Assembly (NCBI RefSeq): GCF_003075435.1
Contig: NZ_QCZJ01000025.1
Coordinates: 1-64,000 of the forward strand
DNA length: 64,000 nucleotides
Direction of reading: 5' to 3'
Origin: Terrimonas sp.
Lineage (GTDB): Bacteria; Bacteroidota; Bacteroidia; Chitinophagales; Chitinophagaceae
In this document: positions 6,902 through 15,939 of the stretch, piece by piece
Numbering within the stretch: the first letter of the stretch is position 1
How the letters are laid out: each line of letters starts with the position of its first letter
The notes under the pieces: model-generated
Databases searched by the model: none
Told to the model about the DNA's origin: nothing
The model's input: only the letters and a program-made list of their open reading frames with translations
Made by a program: the position numbers and the translations under genes

Positions 6902-8692
6902 TTGGCATTGAAGAAATCGAACTTTAACAAATTTCCCTCTGTAGCCGTCAACGGGCTTACAGCTATTGAAGGTTGGGCAGATATCCTGGATGCGATTAAT
7001 ACTAAACTTAGTGAAGCCGGCTCTTCCCGGCATAAAACAATTGTAATTGAATGTTACCAGGGAGTGGTCATACAACCTCTTATAACGCAACTGGAAGAAA
7101 GTATACCCGGTTTAAAATGTATTAACGCGGAAACAGCATTGCGCAGCAGTGAAGAAATAGCAGAGATGGTCTACCCCTTTGTTACCGACGACCCGGTATT
7201 CGGTTATATCACTTCTCTTACTATACAGCATTTTTTTGATCCTGGGAAAATACAGCACCTGCAACGGGAGCTCTCAGATACTCCGGGAATACGGTGTATA
7301 TATGGCACAGGAGCTTCCCTGATCGCACCTGATCCGGATATTTTCATTTATGCCGATATGCCCCGCTGGGAAATACAGTTGCGCTTTCGCAGAAATGAAG
7401 TTTCCAACCTGGGCGCGGATAACAAGAAAGCGGAATTTTCTTACCAGTACAGGCGCGCCTTCTTTGTAGACTGGCGTGTACTGGATCGTTTTAAACAAGA
7501 ACTGTTCGGCAAATGGGACTATGTGCTGGATACTACCGGTGCCGCACAACCGAAGATGGTAAGCGGCGAAGCTTATTTTAAGGCCCTCGAATTAACAGCC
7601 GGTCAGCCTTTCAGGGTAGTGCCGTTTTTTGATCCCGGCCCCTGGGGAGGGCAATGGCTGAAAGAAGTATGTGACCTGGATCGTTCGGCAACCAATTATG
7701 CATGGGGCTTTGATTGTGTGCCTGAAGAAAACAGCCTGCTGCTGAATTTTGAAGGCGTGGTTTTTGAAACGCCTGCCATCAACCTGGTGTTCTGTCAGCC
7801 AAAGCAACTGCTTGGCGAAAAAGTATATGAAGCTTTCGGAGCGGAATTTCCCATACGATTCGATTTCCTGGATACTATGCAGGGTGGCAATCTCAGCCTG
7901 CAGGTACATCCCTTAAAATCCTATATCAGGGAAAAATTCGGAATGGCATATACTCAGGATGAGAGCTACTATATGCTGGAAGCAGCGGATGATGCGATCG
8001 CCTTTTTAGGGCTGAACGAAAATATTGAACCTGCAAAAATGCTGGCAGCTTTGGAAGAGGCGCAGCAAAATGGCGTAAGCTTTCCAGCGGAAGCATATGT
8101 GCAGAAATGGCCCATTAAAAAACACGATCACCTCCTGATACCTGCCGGCACCGTGCATTGTTCCGGCGCTAACAGTGTGGTACTGGAGATCAGCGCTACG
8201 CCGTATATCTTCACCTTTAAGCTATGGGACTGGGACAGGCCCGGCCTGGATGGCAAGCCACGCCCTATTTCCCTGGAACATGGAAAAAATGCTATCCAGT
8301 GGAACAGGACTGCCTCCTGGGTAAAAGATAATATCATTAATCATATACAAAAAGTTGCCGAAGGAGACGGATGGACAGAAGAATCTACCGGACTGCACCC
8401 CGATTCATTTATCGAAACAAGGCGTCACCGGTTTACTAAAAAAGTAGCCCATCATACCGGCGGCGTTGTAAATGTTATCAACCTGGTAGAGGGACGCGAA
8501 GTTATCATTGAAAGCCCTGCCGGCGCTTTTGCCCCGATGGTAATTCATTATGTTGAAACATTCATTGTTCCCGCCGGCGTGGGAGCATATACCATTCGCC
8601 CTTACGGAGAGAGCGAAGGAAAACCTTGTGTTACACTAAAGGCTTATGTAAGAAAGGAAAACCTGATTGATTATAAAATTAATGAACGCTGA
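6902..8692 (+). CDS. manA: Class I mannose-6-phosphate isomerase with long N-terminal extension
   Basis: A 596-residue protein predicted to interconvert mannose 6-phosphate and fructose 6-phosphate, feeding mannose into glycolysis. The isomerase part begins near residue 240. It has the zinc ligands expected for the cupin-type class I enzyme: the LQVHP motif (Gln334, His336), Glu354 in QDESYYM and His419 in IPAGTVHCSG. The first 240 residues are not part of the usual catalytic fold and have no obvious motif. They look like a P-loop-less kinase-like or regulatory domain, function unknown. No ATG lies near the 5' end, so a TTG at 6902 (or 6908) is the likely start. The stop overlaps the transporter ATG by one base, showing tight coupling. 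It sits in the mannoside locus beside a ROK kinase that could supply its substrate. Confidence 0.88.
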   Translation: MALKKSNFNKFPSVAVNGLTAIEGWADILDAINTKLSEAGSSRHKTIVIECYQGVVIQPLITQLEESIPGLKCINAETALRSSEEIAEMVYPFVTDDPVFGYITSLTIQHFFDPGKIQHLQRELSDTPGIRCIYGTGASLIAPDPDIFIYADMPRWEIQLRFRRNEVSNLGADNKKAEFSYQYRRAFFVDWRVLDRFKQELFGKWDYVLDTTGAAQPKMVSGEAYFKALELTAGQPFRVVPFFDPGPWGGQWLKEVCDLDRSATNYAWGFDCVPEENSLLLNFEGVVFETPAINLVFCQPKQLLGEKVYEAFGAEFPIRFDFLDTMQGGNLSLQVHPLKSYIREKFGMAYTQDESYYMLEAADDAIAFLGLNENIEPAKMLAALEEAQQNGVSFPAEAYVQKWPIKKHDHLLIPAGTVHCSGANSVVLEISATPYIFTFKLWDWDRPGLDGKPRPISLEHGKNAIQWNRTASWVKDNIINHIQKVAEGDGWTEESTGLHPDSFIETRRHRFTKKVAHHTGGVVNVINLVEGREVIIESPAGAFAPMVIHYVETFIVPAGVGAYTIRPYGESEGKPCVTLKAYVRKENLIDYKINER

Positions 8693-10041
8693 TGCGAAAC
8701 AACTTAAAATACGTTTATCAATATACCGTTGTTGCCGCAGTGGGAGGTTTATTATTCGGGTATGACACTGCCGTGATCTCAGGCGCTATTGGTTTTATAC
8801 AAAAGCAATACGGGCTCTCCGCTGCCATGACCGGCTGGGCTGCTTCCTGCGCGCTTATAGGCTGTATGCTGGGTGCTATGATGGCAGGATGGCTGAGCGA
8901 CAGCTTCGGCAGGAAAAAAGTATTGCTCCTGTCGGCACTGGCATTTGCGGTTTCTTCCCTGGGCATCCTGCCGGCATCAGGCCTTTCCTGGTTTGTTTTT
9001 TTCAGGATGATCGGTGGTATCGGCATTGGCATCGCCTCCATTGTTTCTCCCATGTATATTTCGGAAATAGCGCCTGCGCATATACGTGGCCGGCTTATTT
9101 CCATTTACCAGCTTGGCATTGTGCTGGGTATTCTCCTCATTTATTTTGTCAACGCCGTTATTGCCGGAATGTATGATGAAAGCTGGAATATCACAACGGG
9201 GTGGCGGTATATGTTTGGGTCAGGGCTTATTCCCTCCCTGGCTTTTGTGTTATTGTTATTTACGGTGCCGGAAAGCCCGCGCTGGCTGGCCCGGCAAAAC
9301 CTGTGGCAGAAAGCAGAAGCTGTACTGAACAAAGTGAGTGAAGCAAATGTAGCGGAGGAATTAAATAATATCCGCATTGCATTGCATACAAGAGAAGGCG
9401 GTTTTAAAGAATTGTTTAAGCCCGGCCTGCGCAAGGCTTTGGCAATAGGTATTATCCTTTCTGTTTTTTCGCAGGTCACTGGTATTAATGTGATCATGTA
9501 TTATGCGCCGGAGATATTCAAAGCTACCGGTGAGGGCACTTCATCCGCCCTGGTACAAACAGTGCTGGTAGGTGGCATTAATGCTGTGATGACGCTCGTT
9601 GCTATAAAATATGTAGACAGGCTCGGGCGTAAAAAACTGCTGTTAACAGGTGCGGCAGGAATGGCAGTATGTCTTGCCGTAATAGGCTGGGCGTTTTACA
9701 ACCAGATGACCACCGGCTACTGGGTGCTTGCAGGTATACTCCTGTATATCTGCTTCTTTGCCATGTCGCTCGGGCCGCTCACGTTTGTGGTGGTATCAGA
9801 GATATTTCCTACCCATGTGCGGGGAAGGGCAATGTCTGTCGCTATATTTTTTCTTTGGTTATCAGTATATATTGTTTCGCAAACTTTTCCCATGCTGCTG
9901 AACGCTATCGGAAGCGCTTATACATTCTGGATATATATGATCATGTCGGTGCTTGCTTTCCTGTTTGTGTGGAAGCAGGTGCCTGAAACCAGGGAAAAGA
10001 CGCTTGAAGAAATTGAACAAATGTGGTCTGCATTAAAATGA
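8692..10041 (+). CDS. MFS sugar:proton symporter (sugar porter family)
   Basis: A 449-residue inner-membrane transporter of the sugar porter family (XylE/GlcP-like), with 12 predicted helices. Family motifs are present: GGLLFGYDTAVISGA in helix 1, the DSFGRKK loop between helices 2 and 3, RMIGGIGIGIAS, PMYISEIAPAHIRGRL, VPESPRWL at the end of the first half, the conserved QVTGINVIMYYAP helix, DRLGRKK in the second half, and a C-terminal PETREKTLEEIE. It probably carries mannose released in the periplasm into the cytoplasm (substrate inferred from neighbours). The start codon overlaps the manA stop as TGATG. Confidence 0.93.
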   Translation: MRNNLKYVYQYTVVAAVGGLLFGYDTAVISGAIGFIQKQYGLSAAMTGWAASCALIGCMLGAMMAGWLSDSFGRKKVLLLSALAFAVSSLGILPASGLSWFVFFRMIGGIGIGIASIVSPMYISEIAPAHIRGRLISIYQLGIVLGILLIYFVNAVIAGMYDESWNITTGWRYMFGSGLIPSLAFVLLLFTVPESPRWLARQNLWQKAEAVLNKVSEANVAEELNNIRIALHTREGGFKELFKPGLRKALAIGIILSVFSQVTGINVIMYYAPEIFKATGEGTSSALVQTVLVGGINAVMTLVAIKYVDRLGRKKLLLTGAAGMAVCLAVIGWAFYNQMTTGYWVLAGILLYICFFAMSLGPLTFVVVSEIFPTHVRGRAMSVAIFFLWLSVYIVSQTFPMLLNAIGSAYTFWIYMIMSVLAFLFVWKQVPETREKTLEEIEQMWSALK

Positions 10042-10067
10042 TTTTAAAAATTTAAACTATAACGATT

Positions 10068-10865
10068 ATGCTACGCTGTAAGCCTTTTGCATGTATAACC
10101 CTTTTGCTGCTGCTGACTGCAGCCGGTTGTAAAAAGGATTCCAACAATGAAAATGGTCTTTTGTTAAAGCTTACGCCTGATAACGTAACTGGTAAATCGG
10201 GCCGTATTGTTGAAGCTACTTTATCCATTACATCCGCAACGCCTGTTAAAAGCATTGTGATCTATAAAACCATCAATCTTAAACGCGATAATACCTTCGG
10301 CGGCAGTGGTACTGAAACAGTCAGCCCGGTAAGCACAGGAACCGACACCTATGAATATAAATTCACTTACCAGCTCCTGGGAGAGGAAGTAGACAAGCTG
10401 GTTGGATTTAACTTTCACGTAGAAAATAATAATGGTTCGGCGGCAGAAAAAGACCTCACTGTCAATACCACCACTTCCGGGCAGCAGATCATGTACAGCC
10501 GGAAATGGAAGCTGATCTCAAGAATGTGGATCTCTGTAACTCCTCCTGCGGAGGATATGAAAGAATGTGAGAAAGATGATGTTTATTCCTGGAACGAAGA
10601 CAGCACCTATAACATTAATTTCGGAAGCAATGCCTGTACCTTCGACGGTTTTAATGTGTTTGACCGCTGGGAGCTGAGCGAAGATGAAAAAACACTGACA
10701 CAGGTATATCATTCCCTGTTTGATCCTGCTGCCATCACTACCGAAACCTATACTGTCAAAACGTTGACAAGCACAAAGATCGTCATGTCGCAGTTGATTG
10801 ACCTCACAGTATTCGGTTTAACAGATCATGAAGAATTTGAATCCACTTTTGAACCGGCGCCATAA
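10068..10865 (+). CDS. Two-domain lipoprotein with lipocalin-like C-terminus
   Basis: A 265-residue lipoprotein of unknown function. The lipobox is TAAGC, followed by KKDSNNENG. The first half (about 25-140) looks like an Ig-type beta-sandwich of the kind found in surface glycan-binding proteins. The second half (about 145-265), with YSRKWKLIS, YSWNEDSTYNINFGSNAC and WELSEDEKTLTQVYHS, resembles lipocalin-like domains common in Bacteroidota lipoproteins. It lies inside the mannoside locus between the transporter and a propeller lipoprotein, so a role in glycan binding at the cell surface is plausible, but there is no direct evidence. Confidence 0.7.
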   Translation: MLRCKPFACITLLLLLTAAGCKKDSNNENGLLLKLTPDNVTGKSGRIVEATLSITSATPVKSIVIYKTINLKRDNTFGGSGTETVSPVSTGTDTYEYKFTYQLLGEEVDKLVGFNFHVENNNGSAAEKDLTVNTTTSGQQIMYSRKWKLISRMWISVTPPAEDMKECEKDDVYSWNEDSTYNINFGSNACTFDGFNVFDRWELSEDEKTLTQVYHSLFDPAAITTETYTVKTLTSTKIVMSQLIDLTVFGLTDHEEFESTFEPAP

Positions 10866-10876
10866 AATAAACAAGC

Positions 10877-12100
10877 ATGAAAGATTTTAAGAAGACAGCA
10901 TTTATCGCGGCGGCATTTGCCATCATGTCCTGCAACAATAATGATATAAACAATAAAGCTGAAGAAGACAGCCTGTCCTTAACACACCTGCAGTTCAGCG
11001 TGGAACGGGCAGAAGACTGGTCGGGCATGTTCCTGCGCAAGCACGGATGGTTTGGAGGAGACGGTATATTTGCAACAACGGCAAACGGCGTTGAAAAAGA
11101 AGGGTCGGCAAAAGAAAGCGAAACAATGATCTGGTTCAGCGATACCATGTTTGGCGATATCATCAATGATTCTTTGCAGACCGGCTATGGAATGATCAAC
11201 AATTCCGTTGCCTGTCTGCAGGGAGGAAAGCCTGATACGGCTTCTATCCGTTTTTACTGGGATCAAACTCCGGAAGGAAAGCCTACATCTGTTTTTATTC
11301 CTCAAACACCTGCTGCTAAAGAAAAAGAGTATTACTGGCTGGGAGATGGCTTTACCAACCAGGAAAAAAATAATGATATCTATATTTTCGGGTACCGTAT
11401 CAGCAATATTCCGGGGGTAGCTGTTTTCGGATTCAAAGAAGAGGGTAATACACTCATCACTATCCCGGCCAACGAAAAGCCGCCATACAAAAACATGCGC
11501 CAGTTGGATATTCCTTTCTTTCAGAACCAGCCGGTGGATGCTGTAGGATCGTTTGGAGCAGGTATACTCGTAAATACTGCCAAAGCCGGAGCGGCAAAGC
11601 CAGATGGTTATGTATATATCTATGGCGTGAGAGGTAAAGCAAAAGAAGTGATGGTGGCACGTGTGAAGCCTGCCGGTATTGAAACCTTCAGCGAATGGAG
11701 ATTCTGGAATGGTACAGACTGGGCCGCTGATGTGAACGACATTAAACCCATAGCCGACAGGGCATCCAACGAGCTGAGTGTTACACCACTGGCTGATGGC
11801 AGGTACCTGATGGTTTTTCAAAAAGACGGGTTGGGAAAATTTGTAGGTATGCGGTTGGGCGCTTCGCCCGCAGGCCCGTTCGGGCCTATAATAGATGTAT
11901 ATGATGTAAGTGAAGACCTGAAAGAGAGTAAAAATCTTTTTCCCTATAACGCCAAGGCCCATCCGGTAATCTCTGCGCCGGGTGAGTTATTAATCAGCTA
12001 TAATATCAATTCATTCGATTTTGACAAAGACATAAAATTATTTCCCAATCTCTACCGGCCGAGGTTTATACGCCTGAAGTACCGGTTGGGTAAAGAGTAA
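10877..12100 (+). CDS. DUF4185-like five-bladed propeller lipoprotein
   Basis: A 407-residue lipoprotein (lipobox AIMSC). Features such as WFGGDGIFATTANG, TMIWFSDTMFGD, YYWLGDGF, PDGYVYIYGVRG and LPVTPLADGRYLMVFQ-like strands match DUF4185, which folds as a five-bladed beta-propeller related to GH43-type glycosidases. Acidic residues in the first blade (GGDG and FSDTMFGD) could form a catalytic or binding centre. It starts 11 bases after the preceding lipoprotein gene and lies in the mannoside locus, so a role in cleaving or binding side chains of the glycan is a reasonable guess. A long reading frame on the opposite strand is an antisense shadow. Confidence 0.75.
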   Translation: MKDFKKTAFIAAAFAIMSCNNNDINNKAEEDSLSLTHLQFSVERAEDWSGMFLRKHGWFGGDGIFATTANGVEKEGSAKESETMIWFSDTMFGDIINDSLQTGYGMINNSVACLQGGKPDTASIRFYWDQTPEGKPTSVFIPQTPAAKEKEYYWLGDGFTNQEKNNDIYIFGYRISNIPGVAVFGFKEEGNTLITIPANEKPPYKNMRQLDIPFFQNQPVDAVGSFGAGILVNTAKAGAAKPDGYVYIYGVRGKAKEVMVARVKPAGIETFSEWRFWNGTDWAADVNDIKPIADRASNELSVTPLADGRYLMVFQKDGLGKFVGMRLGASPAGPFGPIIDVYDVSEDLKESKNLFPYNAKAHPVISAPGELLISYNINSFDFDKDIKLFPNLYRPRFIRLKYRLGKE

Positions 12101-12106
12101 GCCTGG

Positions 12107-12197
12107 TTGCAGGTTGCAGGTTACAGGTACTCAAACTAAAAACCTGTAGCTAAATAGTAAGCCTGCGGCTAACAACCTGTAACCTGCAACCTGTAAC
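12107..12197. repeat. Heptad array with 21-base inverted arms
   Basis: TTGCAGG occurs twice and then as TTACAGG (12107-12127). The right arm at 12176-12196 is the reverse complement with one mismatch in 21 bases. The 48 bases between the arms keep the 7-base spacing in degenerate form. It fills most of the gap between the propeller lipoprotein and the GH92 gene. There is no U-tract, so it is not an ordinary terminator. Confidence 0.75.
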
Positions 12198-12222
12198 TTC
12201 CCTCATCCTTCAAAGTTCATGC

Positions 12223-14949
12223 ATGAAAATACGTTCTTCTTTCTTTGTTATTATACTGCTGGCCGGCTGCCATACCATGCAGGCCGGAACACGGAATATT
12301 GCAGGTAAAGCAACCATAACCGTATCTACCCAATTAAGTGATGCTTATTCCGGCAACAATGCTGTTGACGGGATAATCGGGATTGACGGTAAAGGAGAAT
12401 GGGCCTGTGAAGGCAAAACCACTGATTGGGGCTATATCCGTTTTCCCTGGATACAGCTTACCTGGAATGAGCCTCAACTGATCAACAAAATCGTGCTGTA
12501 CGATCGCCCTTCTCCTGTGGATAATATTGCCGGCGGAAAGCTTATTTTCAGCGATGGCTCTGAATTATGGGTCAACCAGATCCCCGCAGACGGAACAGGT
12601 AAGGCAATACAATTTCCGGCGAAGAAAGTTGACTGGGTAAAATTTGTGGTCACCGATGGCAGCGGCGCTGATCTCGGTTTTTCTGAAATAGAAGTATTTC
12701 CTTCTCCCGTGCAAATGAATGATTATGTATCGTGGGTAGATCCGTATATAGAGACCAATAGAGGAAGATATTTTTTCTTTATAACCGGGGGTGTTCCGTT
12801 TGGTATGGCTACCAGCGCCCCGCTTACCAGGAATAAAAATCAGAACGGCGGAGGATACAACTATAATGAAACGGAAATACTGGGGTTTGAACAGATTCAT
12901 ACCTGGATGATATCGGGCATTGAAATAATGCCGGCGACCGTAAAAGAAAATCCTGCTGCCGGTCAGCAGGGATGGAAATCCGCTTTTAATCATGATGATG
13001 AAATTGTACAGCCGGGCTATCACCGTGTGATGCTGCAGGATAATAAAATATGGGTGGAGCAAACCGCAACGGAGCGTGTAAATTTTTACAGGTTCACTTA
13101 TACAAAAGATACAGATGCCCGTATCATCATTAACCTGGGCGGCTATGTGGCTAACAGCACAATGGAGAATGCGCATATCACCAAAGTAAGCAATACCGAA
13201 ATAGAAGGCTGGTTCAGCTCGGTGAAAAGATATTGGGGCGGTCCCAAAGAGGTGAAGATATTTTTCGTCATTCAGTTTGATAAATCCTTTGATCACTTAG
13301 ATGCCTGGCAGGGAACGAACCGGCAACAAAACATAGCCACTGCTTCAGGCGACAGCCTTGCGCTGGGCGCCGCCTATACGCTTAAAAAAGGAGATATGCT
13401 GCAAATGAAAATAGGGCTTTCTTATACCACCGTTGCCAATGCAAGGAATAACCTCAACACAGAATGCACTACCTGGGATTTTGAAGCGGTGAAAAATAAT
13501 ACACAGCAGGTATGGAATGAGTGGTTAGGAAAGATCGCGGTAAAAGGAGGATCTGAAAAAAATAAAATAAAGTTCTATACCGATCTCTGGCATGTGCTGC
13601 TGGGCAGGCAAAAGATCACGGATGTTTCCGGTGACTATCCTGACAGGACCACCGGCAAAAGAGAAGGCAATTTCACTGATGCTGTTTTCAGGATCAAAAC
13701 AGTTCCCAAAGATGCGGAAGGCAAACCTGTATTCCAGATGTATAATTCCGATGCATGGTGGCTCACACAATGGAACCTGAATATTCTCTGGGGATTGGCC
13801 TGGCCGGAAATGATGGACGAATTTTCCGCATCCATGATCGAGTATGCCAATAACGGTTATTTATTGCCGCGGGGCCCCTGCGGCGGCGGCTATTCTTATA
13901 TTATGACGAGTTGCCCTGCATCCAATCTTATTGTCAGCACTTATATGAAAGGCCTGTTGACGAAAGTGGATTCCCGTCATGCCTATGACGTGGTGAAGCG
14001 GAATCATTTACCGGGCGGTATGCTTGGCTCAAAAGAAGACATCAGTTTTTATACCCAAAAAGGATGGTGGCCGGATAACGCGGGCATTACCATAGAAGCT
14101 GCCTTCCAGGATTGGGGCATCGCACAGATGGCATATACATTAGGAAAGAAAAAAGACTATAGCTTTTTCAATAACCGCTCCAAAGGATGGACAAATTGTT
14201 TTGACGATCAGACAAAGTGGTTGCTTCCGAAGAATAAAAAGGGTGAGTTTATGCATAAAGACCCGTTGAGCGGCAATGGCTGGATTGAAGCCAATGCATG
14301 GCAGGCTACCTGGGGCTTATCGCACGCATTACCGGAGCTTATCACTAAAATGGGCGGGGCGGATACTTTTTGCCAACGGCTCAATTACGCATTTGAGCAA
14401 TCAAGAGCCAGCAATTTTGTATTCGGCTATACCGAAGGATATGTCAGCTATGCCAACCAGCCGGGCTGCTCCAATGCGCATGTGTTCAGCTATGCCGGCA
14501 AACCCTGGCTCACACAATACTGGGTACGCAGGGTAAGAGAACAGGCTTATGGCGATACCACGCCCGATATGGGATATGGAGGGCATGATGAAGACCAGGG
14601 GCAAATGGGAGCAGTGAGCGCCCTGATGTCTATCGGGCTTTTCAGTATCACCGGCAATGAGTCTGTTAACCCTGTATATGAAATTACCTCTCCTGTATTT
14701 GATGAAGTAGTCATCCGGTTAAACAGGCGCTACTACAGCGGGGATACATTTACCATCACCACTTACAACAACAGCAGCAGCAATGATTATATACAAAAGG
14801 CAAGCCTGAACGGGCAACGCTATGATAATTTCTGGTTTTCCCATGATCTCTTTTCAAAAGGCGGCAGGCTGGAGCTTTGGCTGGGAGACAAGCCCAATGA
14901 AAAATGGGGCGTAAACCAATTACCTTCGCTGCAACCTAATGCAAAATAA
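12223..14949 (+). CDS. GH92-family alpha-mannosidase lipoprotein with discoidin-like domain
   Basis: A 908-residue glycoside hydrolase of family GH92, an exo-acting alpha-mannosidase (mostly alpha-1,2) that depends on calcium. The lipobox is LLAGC, so it is probably membrane anchored. Residues about 25-165 resemble an F5/8 type C (discoidin) carbohydrate-binding domain (NAVDG and PWIQLTW). The GH92 part begins at VSWVDPYIETNRGRYFFFI, continues with GGVPFGMATSAP and GFEQIHTWMISG, and contains the family signature GHDEDQGQMGAVSALMSIG near residue 788. It would release mannose from mannan or N-glycan type substrates for uptake by the adjacent transporter. Its end overlaps the kinase gene by 11 bases, so the two are translationally coupled. 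Linkage specificity is not readable. Confidence 0.92.
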   Translation: MKIRSSFFVIILLAGCHTMQAGTRNIAGKATITVSTQLSDAYSGNNAVDGIIGIDGKGEWACEGKTTDWGYIRFPWIQLTWNEPQLINKIVLYDRPSPVDNIAGGKLIFSDGSELWVNQIPADGTGKAIQFPAKKVDWVKFVVTDGSGADLGFSEIEVFPSPVQMNDYVSWVDPYIETNRGRYFFFITGGVPFGMATSAPLTRNKNQNGGGYNYNETEILGFEQIHTWMISGIEIMPATVKENPAAGQQGWKSAFNHDDEIVQPGYHRVMLQDNKIWVEQTATERVNFYRFTYTKDTDARIIINLGGYVANSTMENAHITKVSNTEIEGWFSSVKRYWGGPKEVKIFFVIQFDKSFDHLDAWQGTNRQQNIATASGDSLALGAAYTLKKGDMLQMKIGLSYTTVANARNNLNTECTTWDFEAVKNNTQQVWNEWLGKIAVKGGSEKNKIKFYTDLWHVLLGRQKITDVSGDYPDRTTGKREGNFTDAVFRIKTVPKDAEGKPVFQMYNSDAWWLTQWNLNILWGLAWPEMMDEFSASMIEYANNGYLLPRGPCGGGYSYIMTSCPASNLIVSTYMKGLLTKVDSRHAYDVVKRNHLPGGMLGSKEDISFYTQKGWWPDNAGITIEAAFQDWGIAQMAYTLGKKKDYSFFNNRSKGWTNCFDDQTKWLLPKNKKGEFMHKDPLSGNGWIEANAWQATWGLSHALPELITKMGGADTFCQRLNYAFEQSRASNFVFGYTEGYVSYANQPGCSNAHVFSYAGKPWLTQYWVRRVREQAYGDTTPDMGYGGHDEDQGQMGAVSALMSIGLFSITGNESVNPVYEITSPVFDEVVIRLNRRYYSGDTFTITTYNNSSSNDYIQKASLNGQRYDNFWFSHDLFSKGGRLELWLGDKPNEKWGVNQLPSLQPNAK

Positions 14950-15808
14950 TCCAGTTATGAATTTAGTTGCCGGAGCAGATATCGGAGGATCACATATTAC
15001 CGCAGGACTGGTTGATATAGACAACAGGAAACTGATTGATTCGTCTGTGGTAAGAAAACATATTGACCCGGCAGCGGATAGTGATATTATTATCGGGCAA
15101 TGGTGTGATGCCATACTTGATTGCCATAAAACTGTCGGCATTACTATTCAGCAAACAGGTATTGCCATGCCCGGGCCTTTTGATTATGTAAACGGCATCA
15201 GTTATATTAAAGGGCTGCACAAATATGAAAACCTGTATGGATTGAATGTAAAAAGCATGATGGCAAAACAGTTGCAGGTTGAACCGGCGCAGATCAGTTT
15301 TAAGAATGACGCGCAGGCTTTTATGGCGGGAGAATTATTCTGCGGCTGTGCGGCAGGATATAGTAATGTAGTCGGCATTACGCTGGGCACAGGTCTTGGT
15401 TCTGCCGTTTATTATAATAATGAACAACGGGAAGGCGACCTGTATTGTATGCCCTTCAGGGAAGGTATGGCGGAAGATTATATCTCCTCACGCTGGTTTG
15501 TTTTTGAATATGAAAAGCTCACAGGCAATACAGTAAAAGGTGTAAAAGAACTTGCAGACAGGATGCATACCGACCCGCATGCCGCCCGTTTATTCGAAAC
15601 CTTTGGCGCCACGCTGGCGGAAGTATTGCTCCTTCGCTATAAGGATCAAAATCCGGAGATCATTTTTATCGGCGGCAATATCGCACATGCCTGGGATTGT
15701 TTTATTCCTTCGGCGATCAGATACCTGGAAGAGCGGGATAGTACCATCAGGCTTACAAAAGCTATGCTGGGCGAAAAAGCCGCGCTGATCGGTGCGTGCT
15801 GCGGGTAA
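14939..15808 (+). CDS. ROK-family sugar kinase, probable mannokinase
   Basis: A 289-residue cytoplasmic kinase of the ROK family that phosphorylates a hexose at C6. The N-terminal phosphate motif is GADIGGSHI. The catalytic Asp is Asp124 in FKNDAQAF, and a second phosphate-binding loop is ITLGTGLGSAV. The zinc motif CxCGxxGC and the GEIGH box of typical ROK kinases are absent; the region reads REGDLYCMPFREGMAEDYIS instead, marking a divergent subgroup. In this locus the likely substrate is mannose, producing mannose 6-phosphate for ManA (inference). The start at 14939 overlaps the GH92 stop; an ATG at 14957 is an alternative. Confidence 0.85.
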   Translation: MQNNPVMNLVAGADIGGSHITAGLVDIDNRKLIDSSVVRKHIDPAADSDIIIGQWCDAILDCHKTVGITIQQTGIAMPGPFDYVNGISYIKGLHKYENLYGLNVKSMMAKQLQVEPAQISFKNDAQAFMAGELFCGCAAGYSNVVGITLGTGLGSAVYYNNEQREGDLYCMPFREGMAEDYISSRWFVFEYEKLTGNTVKGVKELADRMHTDPHAARLFETFGATLAEVLLLRYKDQNPEIIFIGGNIAHAWDCFIPSAIRYLEERDSTIRLTKAMLGEKAALIGACCG

Positions 15809-15858
15809 TTGTTATCATAATTTGCCTTTACCCTTCAGCATAAGTTTTTTCCTAGTGT

Positions 15859-15876
15859 ATCATTTTTATCGGCGGC
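15859..15876. repeat. Second copy of an 18-base exact direct repeat
   Basis: The 18 bases ATCATTTTTATCGGCGGC at 15859-15876 are identical to 15659-15676 inside the ROK kinase gene, exactly 200 bases apart. The copy lies in the gap after the kinase, where the GC-richer mannoside locus gives way to AT-richer genes. The flanks do not match, so it is not simply a duplicated gene end. Meaning unknown. Confidence 0.6.
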
Positions 15877-15939
15877 GGGTTCCAAAGTTTTTGTCCTTAT
15901 ACTTCCTATCCCTTAGCTTTATCGTATCAATTCATCACT

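Noticed and set aside
10979-11962. A 327-residue reading frame antisense to the DUF4185 gene
   Set aside because: The sense strand has a lipobox and recognisable propeller strands; the antisense product has no signal, no motif and unusual composition.
12565-13296. A 243-residue antisense frame in the GH92 gene
   Set aside because: It lies wholly within conserved GH92 coding sequence and has no recognisable domain.
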